Shown: positions 34,856 to 42,131 of the stretch, in pieces
Numbering within the stretch: position 1 is the stretch's first letter
How the letters are laid out: each line of letters begins with the position of its first letter
Assembly (NCBI RefSeq): GCF_005938625.1
Contig: NZ_VCNJ01000024.1
Span: forward strand, 228,259-292,258
From: Pseudomonas fluorescens
GTDB taxonomy: Bacteria > Pseudomonadota > Gammaproteobacteria > Pseudomonadales > Pseudomonadaceae
Direction: 5' to 3'
DNA length: 64,000 bases
The notes under the pieces: generated by a model
The model's database searches: none
Seen by the model: only the letters and a program-made list of their open reading frames with translations
What the model was told of the DNA's origin: nothing
Translations under genes and position numbers: made by a program

Positions 34856-35200
34856 ATGACTGCCCCTATCACCGTTCTGCGCGACACCCATCCGCTGCCG
34901 GTTCTCGATGCCTGCAAATGGGAAAAACTCGAAGGCGACCCGCACACCGTCAACCTCAACGCCTACACCAGCGAAGACGGCAGCAAGATCATGGGCACGT
35001 GGATCTGCACCCCCGGCAAATGGCGCGTCGATTATGTGAAGTGGGAGTACTGCCATTTCCAGGAAGGCTACTGCGTGATCACCCCGGACGGCATGGCGCC
35101 GATTCATCTGCGTGCTGGCGATATTTTTGTGGTTGAACCGGGCATGAAAGGTACGTGGGAAGTGGTTGAGACCGTGCGCAAATATTTCGTGTTTGCCTGA
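34856..35200 (+). CDS. cupin-domain protein (DUF861 / EutQ-like)
   Basis: 114 residues from the ATG at 34856. It is a single small cupin: GTWICTPGKWRVDYVKWEYCHFQEGYCVI, then IHLRAGDIFVVEPGMKGTWEV with the second cupin motif. The family includes ureidoglycine aminohydrolase relatives and many uncharacterised members. Metal-binding His residues are mostly absent, as often in DUF861. Monocistronic. Confidence 0.85.
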   Translation: MTAPITVLRDTHPLPVLDACKWEKLEGDPHTVNLNAYTSEDGSKIMGTWICTPGKWRVDYVKWEYCHFQEGYCVITPDGMAPIHLRAGDIFVVEPGMKGTWEVVETVRKYFVFA

Positions 35201-35209
35201 TGCAAAAAA

Positions 35210-35240
35210 GCCGGGAGATCACCCGACGTGATTTCCCGGC
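35210..35240. terminator. hairpin between the cupin and mmsB genes
   Basis: GCCGGGAGATCAC (35210-35222) pairs with GTGATTTCCCGGC (35228-35240). On the minus strand it is followed by TTTTTT, so it ends leftward transcription from mmsAB. It starts 9 bases after the cupin stop and could serve both genes. Confidence 0.7.
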
Positions 35241-35263
35241 AAATGTCCCAGATTCACTCGAAT

Positions 35264-35357
35264 CCCTGTGGGAGCTAGCCTGCTGGCGATTGCGGTTGAT
35301 CTGGCGAAAATGAGTTGCCTGACACTCTGCCATCGCTAGCAGGCTAGCTCCCACAGT
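35264..35357. repeat. REP pair, GTGGGAGCTAGCCTGC family
   Basis: Inverted arms at 35264-35290 and 35331-35357, a variant not seen elsewhere in the window. It lies directly past the mmsB stop. Confidence 0.88.
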
Positions 35358-35361
35358 GTGT

Positions 35362-36264
35362 TCAGCGCTGTCCTTCTATTGCAGGCTTGCGATAGCTGTT
35401 GATGATCGCCGAGAAATCCTTCCCGCCATCCCCACGCTGACTCATCGCCTGATACAACTGCTGCGCCACCGCGCCGAGCACCACCGGCTGATGCGCCTGA
35501 CGCGCCGCTTCGGTCGCTAGCCCCAAATCCTTCAGCATGAGTTCCGCGCCAAACCCGCCGGTATACCCGCGCGAAGCCGGCGCCGTTTCAACGATGCCTG
35601 GCCACGGGTTGTACATTTCCGAACTCCAGCAGCGCCCGGTCGAGCTGTTGATGATCCCGGCCAGCACCGAGGTGTCGATCCCCAGCGCATCCCCCAGCGC
35701 CATCGCCTCGCTGACGCCGACCATCGAAATCGCCAGCAGCAGGTTATTGCAAATCTTGGCGATCTGCCCGGTGCCGACTTCGCCGCAATGCACAATGTTG
35801 CGGCCCATCTGCGCCAGCACCGGTTGCAGCGTGGCGAACAGTTCCGGGGTGGCGCCAACCATAAAGGTCAGCGTGCCGGCAGTCGCACCGCCAGTACCAC
35901 CGGACACCGGCGCATCGGCCATGGCCACGCCTTTTTTCGCCGCAGCGGCCGCTACATCGCGGGCAGTCTGCGGATCTATGGTGCTGCAATCCACCGCTGG
36001 CACACCTTGGCGAATGCCAGCCAGCACACCGTCCTCACCGAGCCAGACACTGCGCACATGTACCGCCGCCGGTAGCATGGTGATCACCAGTTCGGCGTCT
36101 TCGGCGGCTTCACGGGCCGAAGCGCGAATGCTGCCGCCCAGTTGCTCCAGTTCCGCCAGCACGGTTTTGTTCAGATCGACCAGACTCAGCGAGTGGCCAG
36201 CCTTGATCAGGTTGCGCGCCATCGGCGCGCCCATGTTGCCCAGACCGATAAATGCGATTTTCAT
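35362..36264 (-). CDS. mmsB: 3-hydroxyisobutyrate dehydrogenase
   Basis: 300 residues. The N-terminal Rossmann motif IAFIGLGNMGAPMARNLIKAGH is the HIBADH signature. DAPVSGGTGGATAGTLTFMVG is the substrate-binding block, and the catalytic Lys lies in GTGQIAKICNNLLLA. It oxidises 3-hydroxyisobutyrate to methylmalonate semialdehyde with NAD+ in valine degradation. It follows mmsA by 9 bases, so the two steps are co-expressed. Confidence 0.95.
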   Translation of the reverse strand: MKIAFIGLGNMGAPMARNLIKAGHSLSLVDLNKTVLAELEQLGGSIRASAREAAEDAELVITMLPAAVHVRSVWLGEDGVLAGIRQGVPAVDCSTIDPQTARDVAAAAAKKGVAMADAPVSGGTGGATAGTLTFMVGATPELFATLQPVLAQMGRNIVHCGEVGTGQIAKICNNLLLAISMVGVSEAMALGDALGIDTSVLAGIINSSTGRCWSSEMYNPWPGIVETAPASRGYTGGFGAELMLKDLGLATEAARQAHQPVVLGAVAQQLYQAMSQRGDGGKDFSAIINSYRKPAIEGQR

Positions 36265-36273
36265 GGCAGTTCC

Positions 36274-37800
36274 TCAGCGCAGGTTGATGGTGGTGTTCAC
36301 GCCGTCGTTGACGCTGTCGTCATCGAACCAGCGCGCCGTGACCGTTTTGGTCTGCGTGTAGAACTGCACCACTTGCTTGCCGTACGGGCCGAGGTCGCCG
36401 AGTTTCGAACCGCGCGAACCGGTGAAGCTGAAGAACGGCACCGGTACTGGAATCGGAATGTTGATGCCGACCTGGCCGACGTCGATTTCGGTCTGGAATT
36501 TACGCGCCGCCGCACCGCTCTGGGTGAACAGGCCGGTGCCGTTGCCGAACGGGTTGGCGTTGACCAGGGCGATGGCTTGATCAAGGGTGTCGACTTCCAG
36601 CACCACCAGCACCGGGCCGAAGATTTCCTGGGTGTAGATCTGCATGTCGGTGGTCACGCCCGAGAACAGGGTCGGGCCGACAAAGTTGCCTTGCTCGTAG
36701 CCCGGCACCTTGATGTCGCGACCGTCCAGCTCAAGTTTGGCGCCTTCTTTGATGCCGCTTTCGATCAGATCGAGAATCCGCGCCTTGGCTTTTTTCGAGA
36801 TCACCGGACCGACATCAGTACCCGGCTCGTTGCCGGCGTTGACGGTGAGTTTCTGCGCCAGCGCTTTCAGATCCGGCAGCCATTGTTTCGCCGCACCGAC
36901 CAGCACTACCACCGAAGTGGCCATGCAGCGTTGCCCGGCCGCACCAAAACCGGCGCCGACCAGTGCATTCAGCGCTTGCTCGCGATTGGCGTCGGCCAAA
37001 ACCACAGCGTGGTTCTTCGCGCCCATCATCGATTGCACGCGTTTGCCGTGTTTACCAGCCAAGTCATAGACGTGAGTGCCGACAGCGGTCGAACCGACGA
37101 AGGACACGGCTTTGATGTCCTTGTGCGTGCACAGGCCATCGACCACGTCTTTACCGCCATGAACCACATTGAGCACGCCAGCCGGAACACCGGCCTCGAT
37201 CGCCAGCTCGACCAACAGCATGGTTGACAGCGGATCCTGCTCCGAAGGCTTCAGAACGAAAGTGTTGCCGCAGGCGATGGCCATCGGGAACATCCACAGC
37301 GGAATCATCGCCGGGAAGTTGAATGGCGTGATGCCGGCGCACACACCGATCGGCTGGCGCAGGGTGTAAGTATCAACGCCGCCGGCGACGTTCTCGGCGA
37401 ACTCGCCCATTTGCAGGCTGCCGATGGAGCAAGCGTGCTCGACCACTTCCAGACCACGGAAAATATCGCCCTCGGCGTCGGCAATGGTTTTGCCCTGCTC
37501 GGCGCTCAGCACTACAGCGATACGTTTGGAGTGTTCGCGGATCAACGCTTGCAGCTTGAGCATGATGCGCATGCGCGCGCCGATCGGGGTCAGTTTCCAG
37601 GTCTGGAAGGCGTGCTGGGCAGCGCTGACGGCAGCATCGACTTCAGCGGCGGTGGCGAACGGGACTTTCGCCAGCACTTGCTGGGTGGCCGGGTTGACGA
37701 TGTCGTGCCATTCGGTGGTCTGCGACTCGACCCATTCGCCATTGATCAGCAGCTTGACCTTTTGGACCGTGGTTTCGTTGGGCGTAAGCGATGCGTTCAT
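36274..37800 (-). CDS. mmsA: methylmalonate-semialdehyde dehydrogenase (acylating)
   Basis: 508 residues of the ALDH superfamily. Landmarks: GITPFNFPAMIPLWMFPMAIACGNTFVLKPSE, VGSTAVGTHVYDLAGKHGKRVQSMMGAKNHAVVLADA, and the catalytic Cys in GAGFGAAGQRCMATS. It converts methylmalonate semialdehyde and CoA to propionyl-CoA and CO2 in valine and thymine catabolism. It is divergent from a LysR gene across 149 bases. Confidence 0.95.
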   Translation of the reverse strand: MNASLTPNETTVQKVKLLINGEWVESQTTEWHDIVNPATQQVLAKVPFATAAEVDAAVSAAQHAFQTWKLTPIGARMRIMLKLQALIREHSKRIAVVLSAEQGKTIADAEGDIFRGLEVVEHACSIGSLQMGEFAENVAGGVDTYTLRQPIGVCAGITPFNFPAMIPLWMFPMAIACGNTFVLKPSEQDPLSTMLLVELAIEAGVPAGVLNVVHGGKDVVDGLCTHKDIKAVSFVGSTAVGTHVYDLAGKHGKRVQSMMGAKNHAVVLADANREQALNALVGAGFGAAGQRCMATSVVVLVGAAKQWLPDLKALAQKLTVNAGNEPGTDVGPVISKKAKARILDLIESGIKEGAKLELDGRDIKVPGYEQGNFVGPTLFSGVTTDMQIYTQEIFGPVLVVLEVDTLDQAIALVNANPFGNGTGLFTQSGAAARKFQTEIDVGQVGINIPIPVPVPFFSFTGSRGSKLGDLGPYGKQVVQFYTQTKTVTARWFDDDSVNDGVNTTINLR

Positions 37801-37949
37801 GCTGGTCTCCGAAACTTGTTTTTATCTTAGGAGCCAAGGCGAAAGGTTCGCCTTGAGATGAGGCGTGTGTCACGAATTGGTTGTCGGACTGTTTTTGGAG
37901 TATAGATGTGCAAACTTCTAATAAGAACGCACATATAAGCCCGTCCATC

Positions 37950-38897
37950 ATGCAAAAAAACATCACCTCGCTAGGTTCGCTGAACTGGGACGACCTCAAG
38001 TTTTTCCTCGAAGTCGCCCGCACCCGCAAGGCCAGCACTGCTGCCAAACGGCTGGCTGTCGACTACACCACCGTTTCGCGGCGGATCAGTTCGCTGGAAG
38101 CGGCACTCGGCACCTTGCTGTTCGAAAAGTCGCGGACCAGCGGCTTCGTGCTGACCACCGAAGGCCAGCGTTTGCTCGGTTATGCGGAGTCGATTGAAAG
38201 CACGTTGCACATGGCCTGCGAGCAGGTCTCCGGTTCTGGCGTGGCGCTGTCCGGACATGTGCGCATGGGCTGCACCGAAGGTTTCGGCAGTTTTTTCATC
38301 ACCCCGCAGTTGAGCCATTTCGTCGATGCCTACCCGGCCATCTCGGTGGACATCTTGCCGCTGCCGCACTTCATCAGCCTGTCCAAGCGCGAAGCCGACA
38401 TCGTCATCGCCCTCGAACGGCCGGAGCATGGTCCATATGTGTGCTGCAAACTCTGCGACTACCGTTTGCAGCTCTACGCGACTCAGGACTATCTGGACAA
38501 ACACCCACCGATCCGCCGCCCGGCAGACTTGGGCAAGCATCAATTCATCAGTTATGTGGATGATCTGGCGTTCAGTTCGGAGCTGCTGTACCTGGCGAAC
38601 GTGCTGCCCGGCGCCAGCGCCAACTTGCGCAGCACCAGCGTGATCGCGCAGTTTGTCGCCGCGCAGCAAGGGCGCTCACTGGCGATTCTGCCTTGCTTCC
38701 TCGCCGCGCAGGATCCACGCCTGCTGCCGGTGTTGCCGGAGGAAATCGACATCACCCGACAGTTCTGGATGTACTGCCGGGAGGATCTGAGGAAGTTGAA
38801 GCGGATCACCTTGTTGTGGGATTACATCCGCGAAGTGACCGAGAGCAATCAGGGTCTGCTGATGGGCGAAAGCCGTGAGATGCAGTTCGCCGATTAA
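37950..38897 (+). CDS. LysR-family regulator; 3' end supplied by the integrated element
   Basis: 315 residues from the ATG at 37950. The HTH is NWDDLKFFLEVARTRKASTAAKRLAVDYTTVSRRI; the effector domain starts at about residue 95. It is divergent from mmsA and a plausible regulator of mmsAB. The final codons from 38761 onward are duplicated at 52048. Up to 38833 both copies are identical; beyond it they are homologous but differ (EVTESNQGLLMGESREMQ here, EVTERNQGLLMGQTGEMQ there). The chromosomal 3' end was therefore displaced and the element restored an intact reading frame. Confidence 0.92.
   Translation: MQKNITSLGSLNWDDLKFFLEVARTRKASTAAKRLAVDYTTVSRRISSLEAALGTLLFEKSRTSGFVLTTEGQRLLGYAESIESTLHMACEQVSGSGVALSGHVRMGCTEGFGSFFITPQLSHFVDAYPAISVDILPLPHFISLSKREADIVIALERPEHGPYVCCKLCDYRLQLYATQDYLDKHPPIRRPADLGKHQFISYVDDLAFSSELLYLANVLPGASANLRSTSVIAQFVAAQQGRSLAILPCFLAAQDPRLLPVLPEEIDITRQFWMYCREDLRKLKRITLLWDYIREVTESNQGLLMGESREMQFAD
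38761..38833 (+). repeat. attL: attL core, 73-bp direct repeat
   Basis: Identical to 52048-52120 base for base; the flanking bases differ (C/A before, A/G after). It encodes the QFWMYCREDLRKLKRIT region of the LysR protein. Confidence 0.95.
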
Positions 38898-39241
38898 CTG
38901 TTCTTCAAGGAATCAGGTAGCGGCATCGTAACGAGGTCAGCAGGCTTTTGCCAACGGTTTGTACCAGTTGTTGGTACGTAACTTGTAACACTGAGAGGCC
39001 CTTGCAGACACCGAAACGCGCCAGCTTCCAGAGGCCTGCGCGGGCGCGATGAGGACCCCATGCGGGCGCACGATAAGGCTCAGGCGCGAGGGGCCTACGG
39101 GGGAGCTTTGGGCTGTAAAGACATTGAGGTGGTCATTCAGATTTTTCTGTCAGATTCTCAAGGACTCATGAAATTGGCTGCGGCACCACCAAGCTCCGGG
39201 TACGATCCTCGCTCATAGCAGAACAAAGGGGGGTAAATGTA
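38898..39241. other. left-end non-coding region of the element
   Basis: 344 bases without a gene. It has a hairpin GTACCA-GTTGT-TGGTAC (38961-38977), which could be an integrase arm site or terminator. A very GC-rich patch (39031-39110) holds two imperfect copies of TGCGGGCGCRCGATRAGG (39037-39054 and 39061-39078) bracketed by aggcct/aggggcct. The remainder is AT-rich and leads into the ribosome site (AAAGGGGGG) of the next gene. Confidence 0.5.
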
Positions 39242-40345
39242 ATGCTTAAAGGTGCGAAGGCGGTCTACCGCATATGGATTGTTTCAGCCATCATAGTTTT
39301 CATTTTAGGATTGCTCATTTTCGGGGCTTATTGGCATTTCCTTCCGAACATCTCTAATGACCATACTGCTTGGAGCAGCTTTGGATCACTGCTAAGTGGC
39401 TTCTTCACTTTGAGCGGCGTGATCGCGACCATCGCCACACTTTTGTTCCTCAATGCGCAGAATCAAAACCATCAGAGTTTCGTCGAGTGGCAAATCAAAG
39501 CTTTAACTTTAGATCACTACATAAACCACCGTAGGTTATTCATTGAACGACTGGTAGAACTCCAGAACGCCCACAATAACGCATTCCGCTTCCCCAGCAC
39601 TGAATCATCCTACAACGGCATTTTTCCACGCAATAACCCAACCAATGTAGACACTGTAGTCCTCCCCATACACGACGAAAACTCTCACAATGTTTTAGGA
39701 GAACTCAAAACTCTATTCGAACAGACATTCAGGCTGATCAAATTACCTGAGTGGACGACGGCAGACATAACAAACTTATTTACGTGCCTGTCTTTCATTA
39801 GCTACAAATTAGACATTGAGTGGGTTGCCGAGACGATTGATGGTGATGTCCTTCACGACGGTGATAACATCGGGGTGAACATTTACTTTCTTGAGGACGG
39901 AATCCGCAGGCTTATCTCAATATTAAACTCGCATCTCTTCTTCACCGGAAATCCCGCAATTGAAAGCACCAGCATCAATATTGGAGGATTCCAAAGAGAC
40001 GCCATTATTCGACACTTCCTTCAACATCGCTTTAACAACGGCATAATCATTTTTAAAGAAGCTCCCAGCATTGTCGAGTTCGAAGAGTTATACCTTGAAC
40101 TCGAGGCCGCGCGAGACTCCGAGGGTAGGAGGCTTCTCCCTGGCACCCATAGATGGCTCGACATTATATTTTCGCTCAAAGATCCGTTTGACAGTTTTCG
40201 TGAAGGGCTAATTCAAAGCACTGTATTAAACAGCGGCATGCACGAATGCACCAAAATACTGGAAGATTTGAGTGTGGACAACCCGAATTACGATTATCTA
40301 AAAAAATTGAATCTGCGACTTCTAAACTTATCTCTCAACCTTTAA
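39242..40345 (+). CDS. two-TM membrane protein, putative phage abortive-infection (PutAbiC-like)
   Basis: 367 residues. Two N-terminal membrane helices (IVSAIIVFILGLLIFGAYW and SGFFTLSGVIATIATLLFL) are joined by WSSFGSLLSG. A long cytoplasmic part follows, with a central predicted helical region. This layout, with a W-x-x-FG-x-x-x-G loop between two helices, is the pattern of proteins annotated as putative phage abortive infection (PutAbiC). Base composition is far lower in GC than the flanking chromosome, and the orientation opposes the phage genes, so it looks like acquired cargo. Anti-phage activity is inference. Confidence 0.6.
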   Translation: MLKGAKAVYRIWIVSAIIVFILGLLIFGAYWHFLPNISNDHTAWSSFGSLLSGFFTLSGVIATIATLLFLNAQNQNHQSFVEWQIKALTLDHYINHRRLFIERLVELQNAHNNAFRFPSTESSYNGIFPRNNPTNVDTVVLPIHDENSHNVLGELKTLFEQTFRLIKLPEWTTADITNLFTCLSFISYKLDIEWVAETIDGDVLHDGDNIGVNIYFLEDGIRRLISILNSHLFFTGNPAIESTSINIGGFQRDAIIRHFLQHRFNNGIIIFKEAPSIVEFEELYLELEAARDSEGRRLLPGTHRWLDIIFSLKDPFDSFREGLIQSTVLNSGMHECTKILEDLSVDNPNYDYLKKLNLRLLNLSLNL

Positions 40346-40391
40346 TCCATCGCACAACGCTCGGACAGGATGCCAAACTCGAAATCAATCC

Positions 40392-40565
40392 TTAGTTAGA
40401 ACAATCACCGAGTAAAATACATGCGACCTCCCCAAGGGCTTGCCCCAAAGGACCACCCTGAGCAACTCCCAGAGTGACAAGGAGCAGACCAAGAAATCGA
40501 TAGGTGACACGATGGGTATCCAGAGTGCGGAGTACAGCAACACAGGTCTTCCACCGTGTAGTCAT
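40392..40565 (-). CDS. T7 gp19.5-like small membrane protein
   Basis: 57 residues, ATG at 40565 with a strong AAGGAGGGG site. The segment HRVTYRFLGLLLVTLGVA, then VACILLGDCSN at the end, closely resembles T7 gp19.5 (49 residues, with HRVTYRFLVVLCAALGYA and ending SILTCSD, from memory). One membrane helix is predicted. In T7 this is the last gene before the right terminal repeat; its function is unknown. Here too it is the last phage gene, downstream of a candidate phage promoter. Confidence 0.75.
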   Translation of the reverse strand: MTTRWKTCVAVLRTLDTHRVTYRFLGLLLVTLGVAQGGPLGQALGEVACILLGDCSN

Positions 40566-40690
40566 CGCATACCCCTCCTTGAGCTGTAGGGTTGTGGTGT
40601 TTGATGATAACCACCATCTGATAGCTCAGCTTCAGGACACCGTGGAGAAGAAACATAAGGCCTATCTGTACAGGTAACTTTAAGTCCCCC

Positions 40691-40713
40691 TATGCTTATA
40701 GTGGGTGTTTCTG
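40691..40713 (-). promoter_or_regulatory. candidate single-subunit phage RNAP promoter (phiOR-like)
   Basis: The minus-strand site ends in CCCACTATAAGC. Its CACTATA core matches the -7 to -1 core of T7-family promoters, and it shares about 12 of the first 16 positions with the gh-1 phage consensus as I recall it. It lies 126 bases upstream of the gp19.5-like gene, the position of phiOR in T7. The 12-base core recurs at 46957-46979. Confidence 0.5.
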
Positions 40714-40751
40714 GAGGCCTTACAGACCGGGCCTCTCAGAGGTGGTCATTT

Positions 40752-40785
40752 TGAAAAAATAAGGGAACCCGTTGAGGTCCCCTTT
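40752..40785 (-). terminator. terminator after the gp14-like gene
   Basis: On the minus strand AAAGGGGACC pairs with GGTTCCCTT around a five-base loop, followed by ATTTTTTC. It starts directly after the gp14-like stop codon at 40791. Confidence 0.75.
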
Positions 40786-40790
40786 GGGTA

Positions 40791-41387
40791 TTACCGTGTG
40801 CCACCGTTCTGCACGCTTGCGCTGTTACCACCTGCCGGGGTCCCAGAGGCGCCCTTACCAACTTTACCGCCCGCCGCTGTATATCCTTGAACGCCAGCCG
40901 ACACGATGTTGAGAGCGTTCGCGATGTTGTTCACCTTGTATTTGTTGCCACCCAGACCACGTACAGCGGCCTTGGAATTCTCAGAGCTGCCCACGCGATT
41001 CGCGAAGATGGCTTGATAGTCGCGTGTGTAGTTGTCCGTGATGTTCATCTTCTGAGCGGACGCATCATTTGCCACTGAGTTCTTCAGGCGGTCCATCGAG
41101 TTACCTGCAAGTCCAGACTCGCCGATAGCTGTGTTAATGGTCCCTTGGTTCCGCATGGCCTGAAGGTTGACTTCAGTGAGCTGCCGGCGGGCTTCATCGT
41201 TCTTATCTACAGTTGCAAGCTTCTGGTCGTTCTCAGCGAAGTTCGCTTGCTTGACCACTTCGTTCTGCTGCTTGCGTTCGTTGTCGGTCATCTGACCCTT
41301 GGCCTTGGCCCCTTCAGATGCACTCATAGCCGCGCTCATGGCACTAACTATCGCAACGGTGGCAATACCTCCTGTTGGGTCGCACAT
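40791..41387 (-). CDS. T7 gp14-like internal virion (ejection) protein
   Basis: 198 residues from the ATG at 41387 (AGGAGG upstream); T7 gp14 has 196. Two blocks are strikingly alike: AIGESGLAGNSMDRLKN (T7 AIGESMLEGSSMDRIKR) and NYTRDYQAIFANRVG (T7 NYRRDYQAIFAQQLG). The middle is Gln/Asn/Lys-rich and helical. In T7, gp14 leaves the virion first and forms the outer-membrane part of the DNA ejection channel. The gene follows gp13 by 10 bases. Confidence 0.9.
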   Translation of the reverse strand: MCDPTGGIATVAIVSAMSAAMSASEGAKAKGQMTDNERKQQNEVVKQANFAENDQKLATVDKNDEARRQLTEVNLQAMRNQGTINTAIGESGLAGNSMDRLKNSVANDASAQKMNITDNYTRDYQAIFANRVGSSENSKAAVRGLGGNKYKVNNIANALNIVSAGVQGYTAAGGKVGKGASGTPAGGNSASVQNGGTR

Positions 41388-41397
41388 AAAAATCCTC

Positions 41398-41886
41398 CTA
41401 TAACCAAAATTGTTTGAAAGGAAAACCAGCCGGGCTGATGGAGTGGTCAACTTGGAATGTTGCCCCAAGTGCCTCCAAAAGTCGGACGTGAGCGCGATTG
41501 CCAACAGCGACATAGTTCGTCAGCGCTACTCCGCTGGAATTCCCGCGCTTGATGTCTTCCAAGTGACTCTTCAGTATTCTGTAGAATCTATACCGTTCGG
41601 CTTTCGAGAGCCCCGTAACCACGTTCGTGGTAACAAACCAAATGCCTCCCTGAGCATGCCCGCCCACAGCCAGCACACGGGAGCCCGACTTGATTGCGTG
41701 AGTTGTCTCGTCGAGGGCCTTAGGAAAAACCTCGGCAGGGTCGCGGTCTGATTGCATCGAATGAAAATCTGAGAGGTCACCAGCGGATAAATCATCTGCC
41801 GCCTCATGCAGGTCAGCGAGAGTCGCTTTTACTTTATAAATTCGGGCATCGCCGACATCAAGGCAGGCAGTTTTAGTAATGGTCAT
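41398..41886 (-). CDS. T7 gp13-like internal virion assembly protein
   Basis: 162 residues, T7 gp13 being 138. The C-terminal half aligns well: AVGGHAQGGIWFVTTNVV with T7 AIGGNCGDQCWFVTSDQV, and YVAVGNRAHVRLLEALGATF with T7 YVWVGNTSHIRFLKTIGAVF. The fold is acetyltransferase-like (GNAT) in appearance. T7 gp13 is needed for assembly of the internal core but is not an ejection channel part. ATG at 41886 with a GGAGAAAATG site. Confidence 0.88.
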   Translation of the reverse strand: MTITKTACLDVGDARIYKVKATLADLHEAADDLSAGDLSDFHSMQSDRDPAEVFPKALDETTHAIKSGSRVLAVGGHAQGGIWFVTTNVVTGLSKAERYRFYRILKSHLEDIKRGNSSGVALTNYVAVGNRAHVRLLEALGATFQVDHSISPAGFPFKQFWL

Positions 41887-42131
41887 GTTTCATTTTCTCC
41901 ATAATAGATTCGCGCTCTGGCCGACCTCCACGGCCATCAACTCGACCTTGTGGAGGGTCTGAGCGTGGTTCCAGGAGGCAGCCAATGGCGCGAGTGGATT
42001 GATTGCGGGATTTCCCATGACAAGCGGTTTCAATGGCCTGCGAGGAATCACGTGGATGCTCTATAAGAGCTGCGGAAAGCCCAACGGAATGAACCACTCC
42101 GTTAGCTGGATGCAGACTGTGGGACTGTGTT
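41887..42131 (-). other. gap between gp16- and gp13-like genes
   Basis: 245 bases, where T7 would have another late gene. One weak GTG-started frame (42097 to 41873) could encode 74 residues but overlaps the gp13 start and has no recognisable features. A palindromic GCTCTTATAGAGC and an AACGGA/TCCGTT hairpin are visible. Confidence 0.4.
41920..41932 (-). repeat. 13-base repeat upstream of gp13-like gene (copy 1)
   Basis: CGTGGAGGTCGGC on the minus strand, 34 bases before the gp13-like ATG. The identical 13-mer sits 31 bases before the gp16-like ATG (46275-46287). Confidence 0.7.

Noticed and set aside
40405..40656. 83-residue Cys-rich frame overlapping the gp19.5-like gene in another phase
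   Set aside because: It has a poor ribosome site and no family; the 57-residue frame has a strong site and matches T7 gp19.5.
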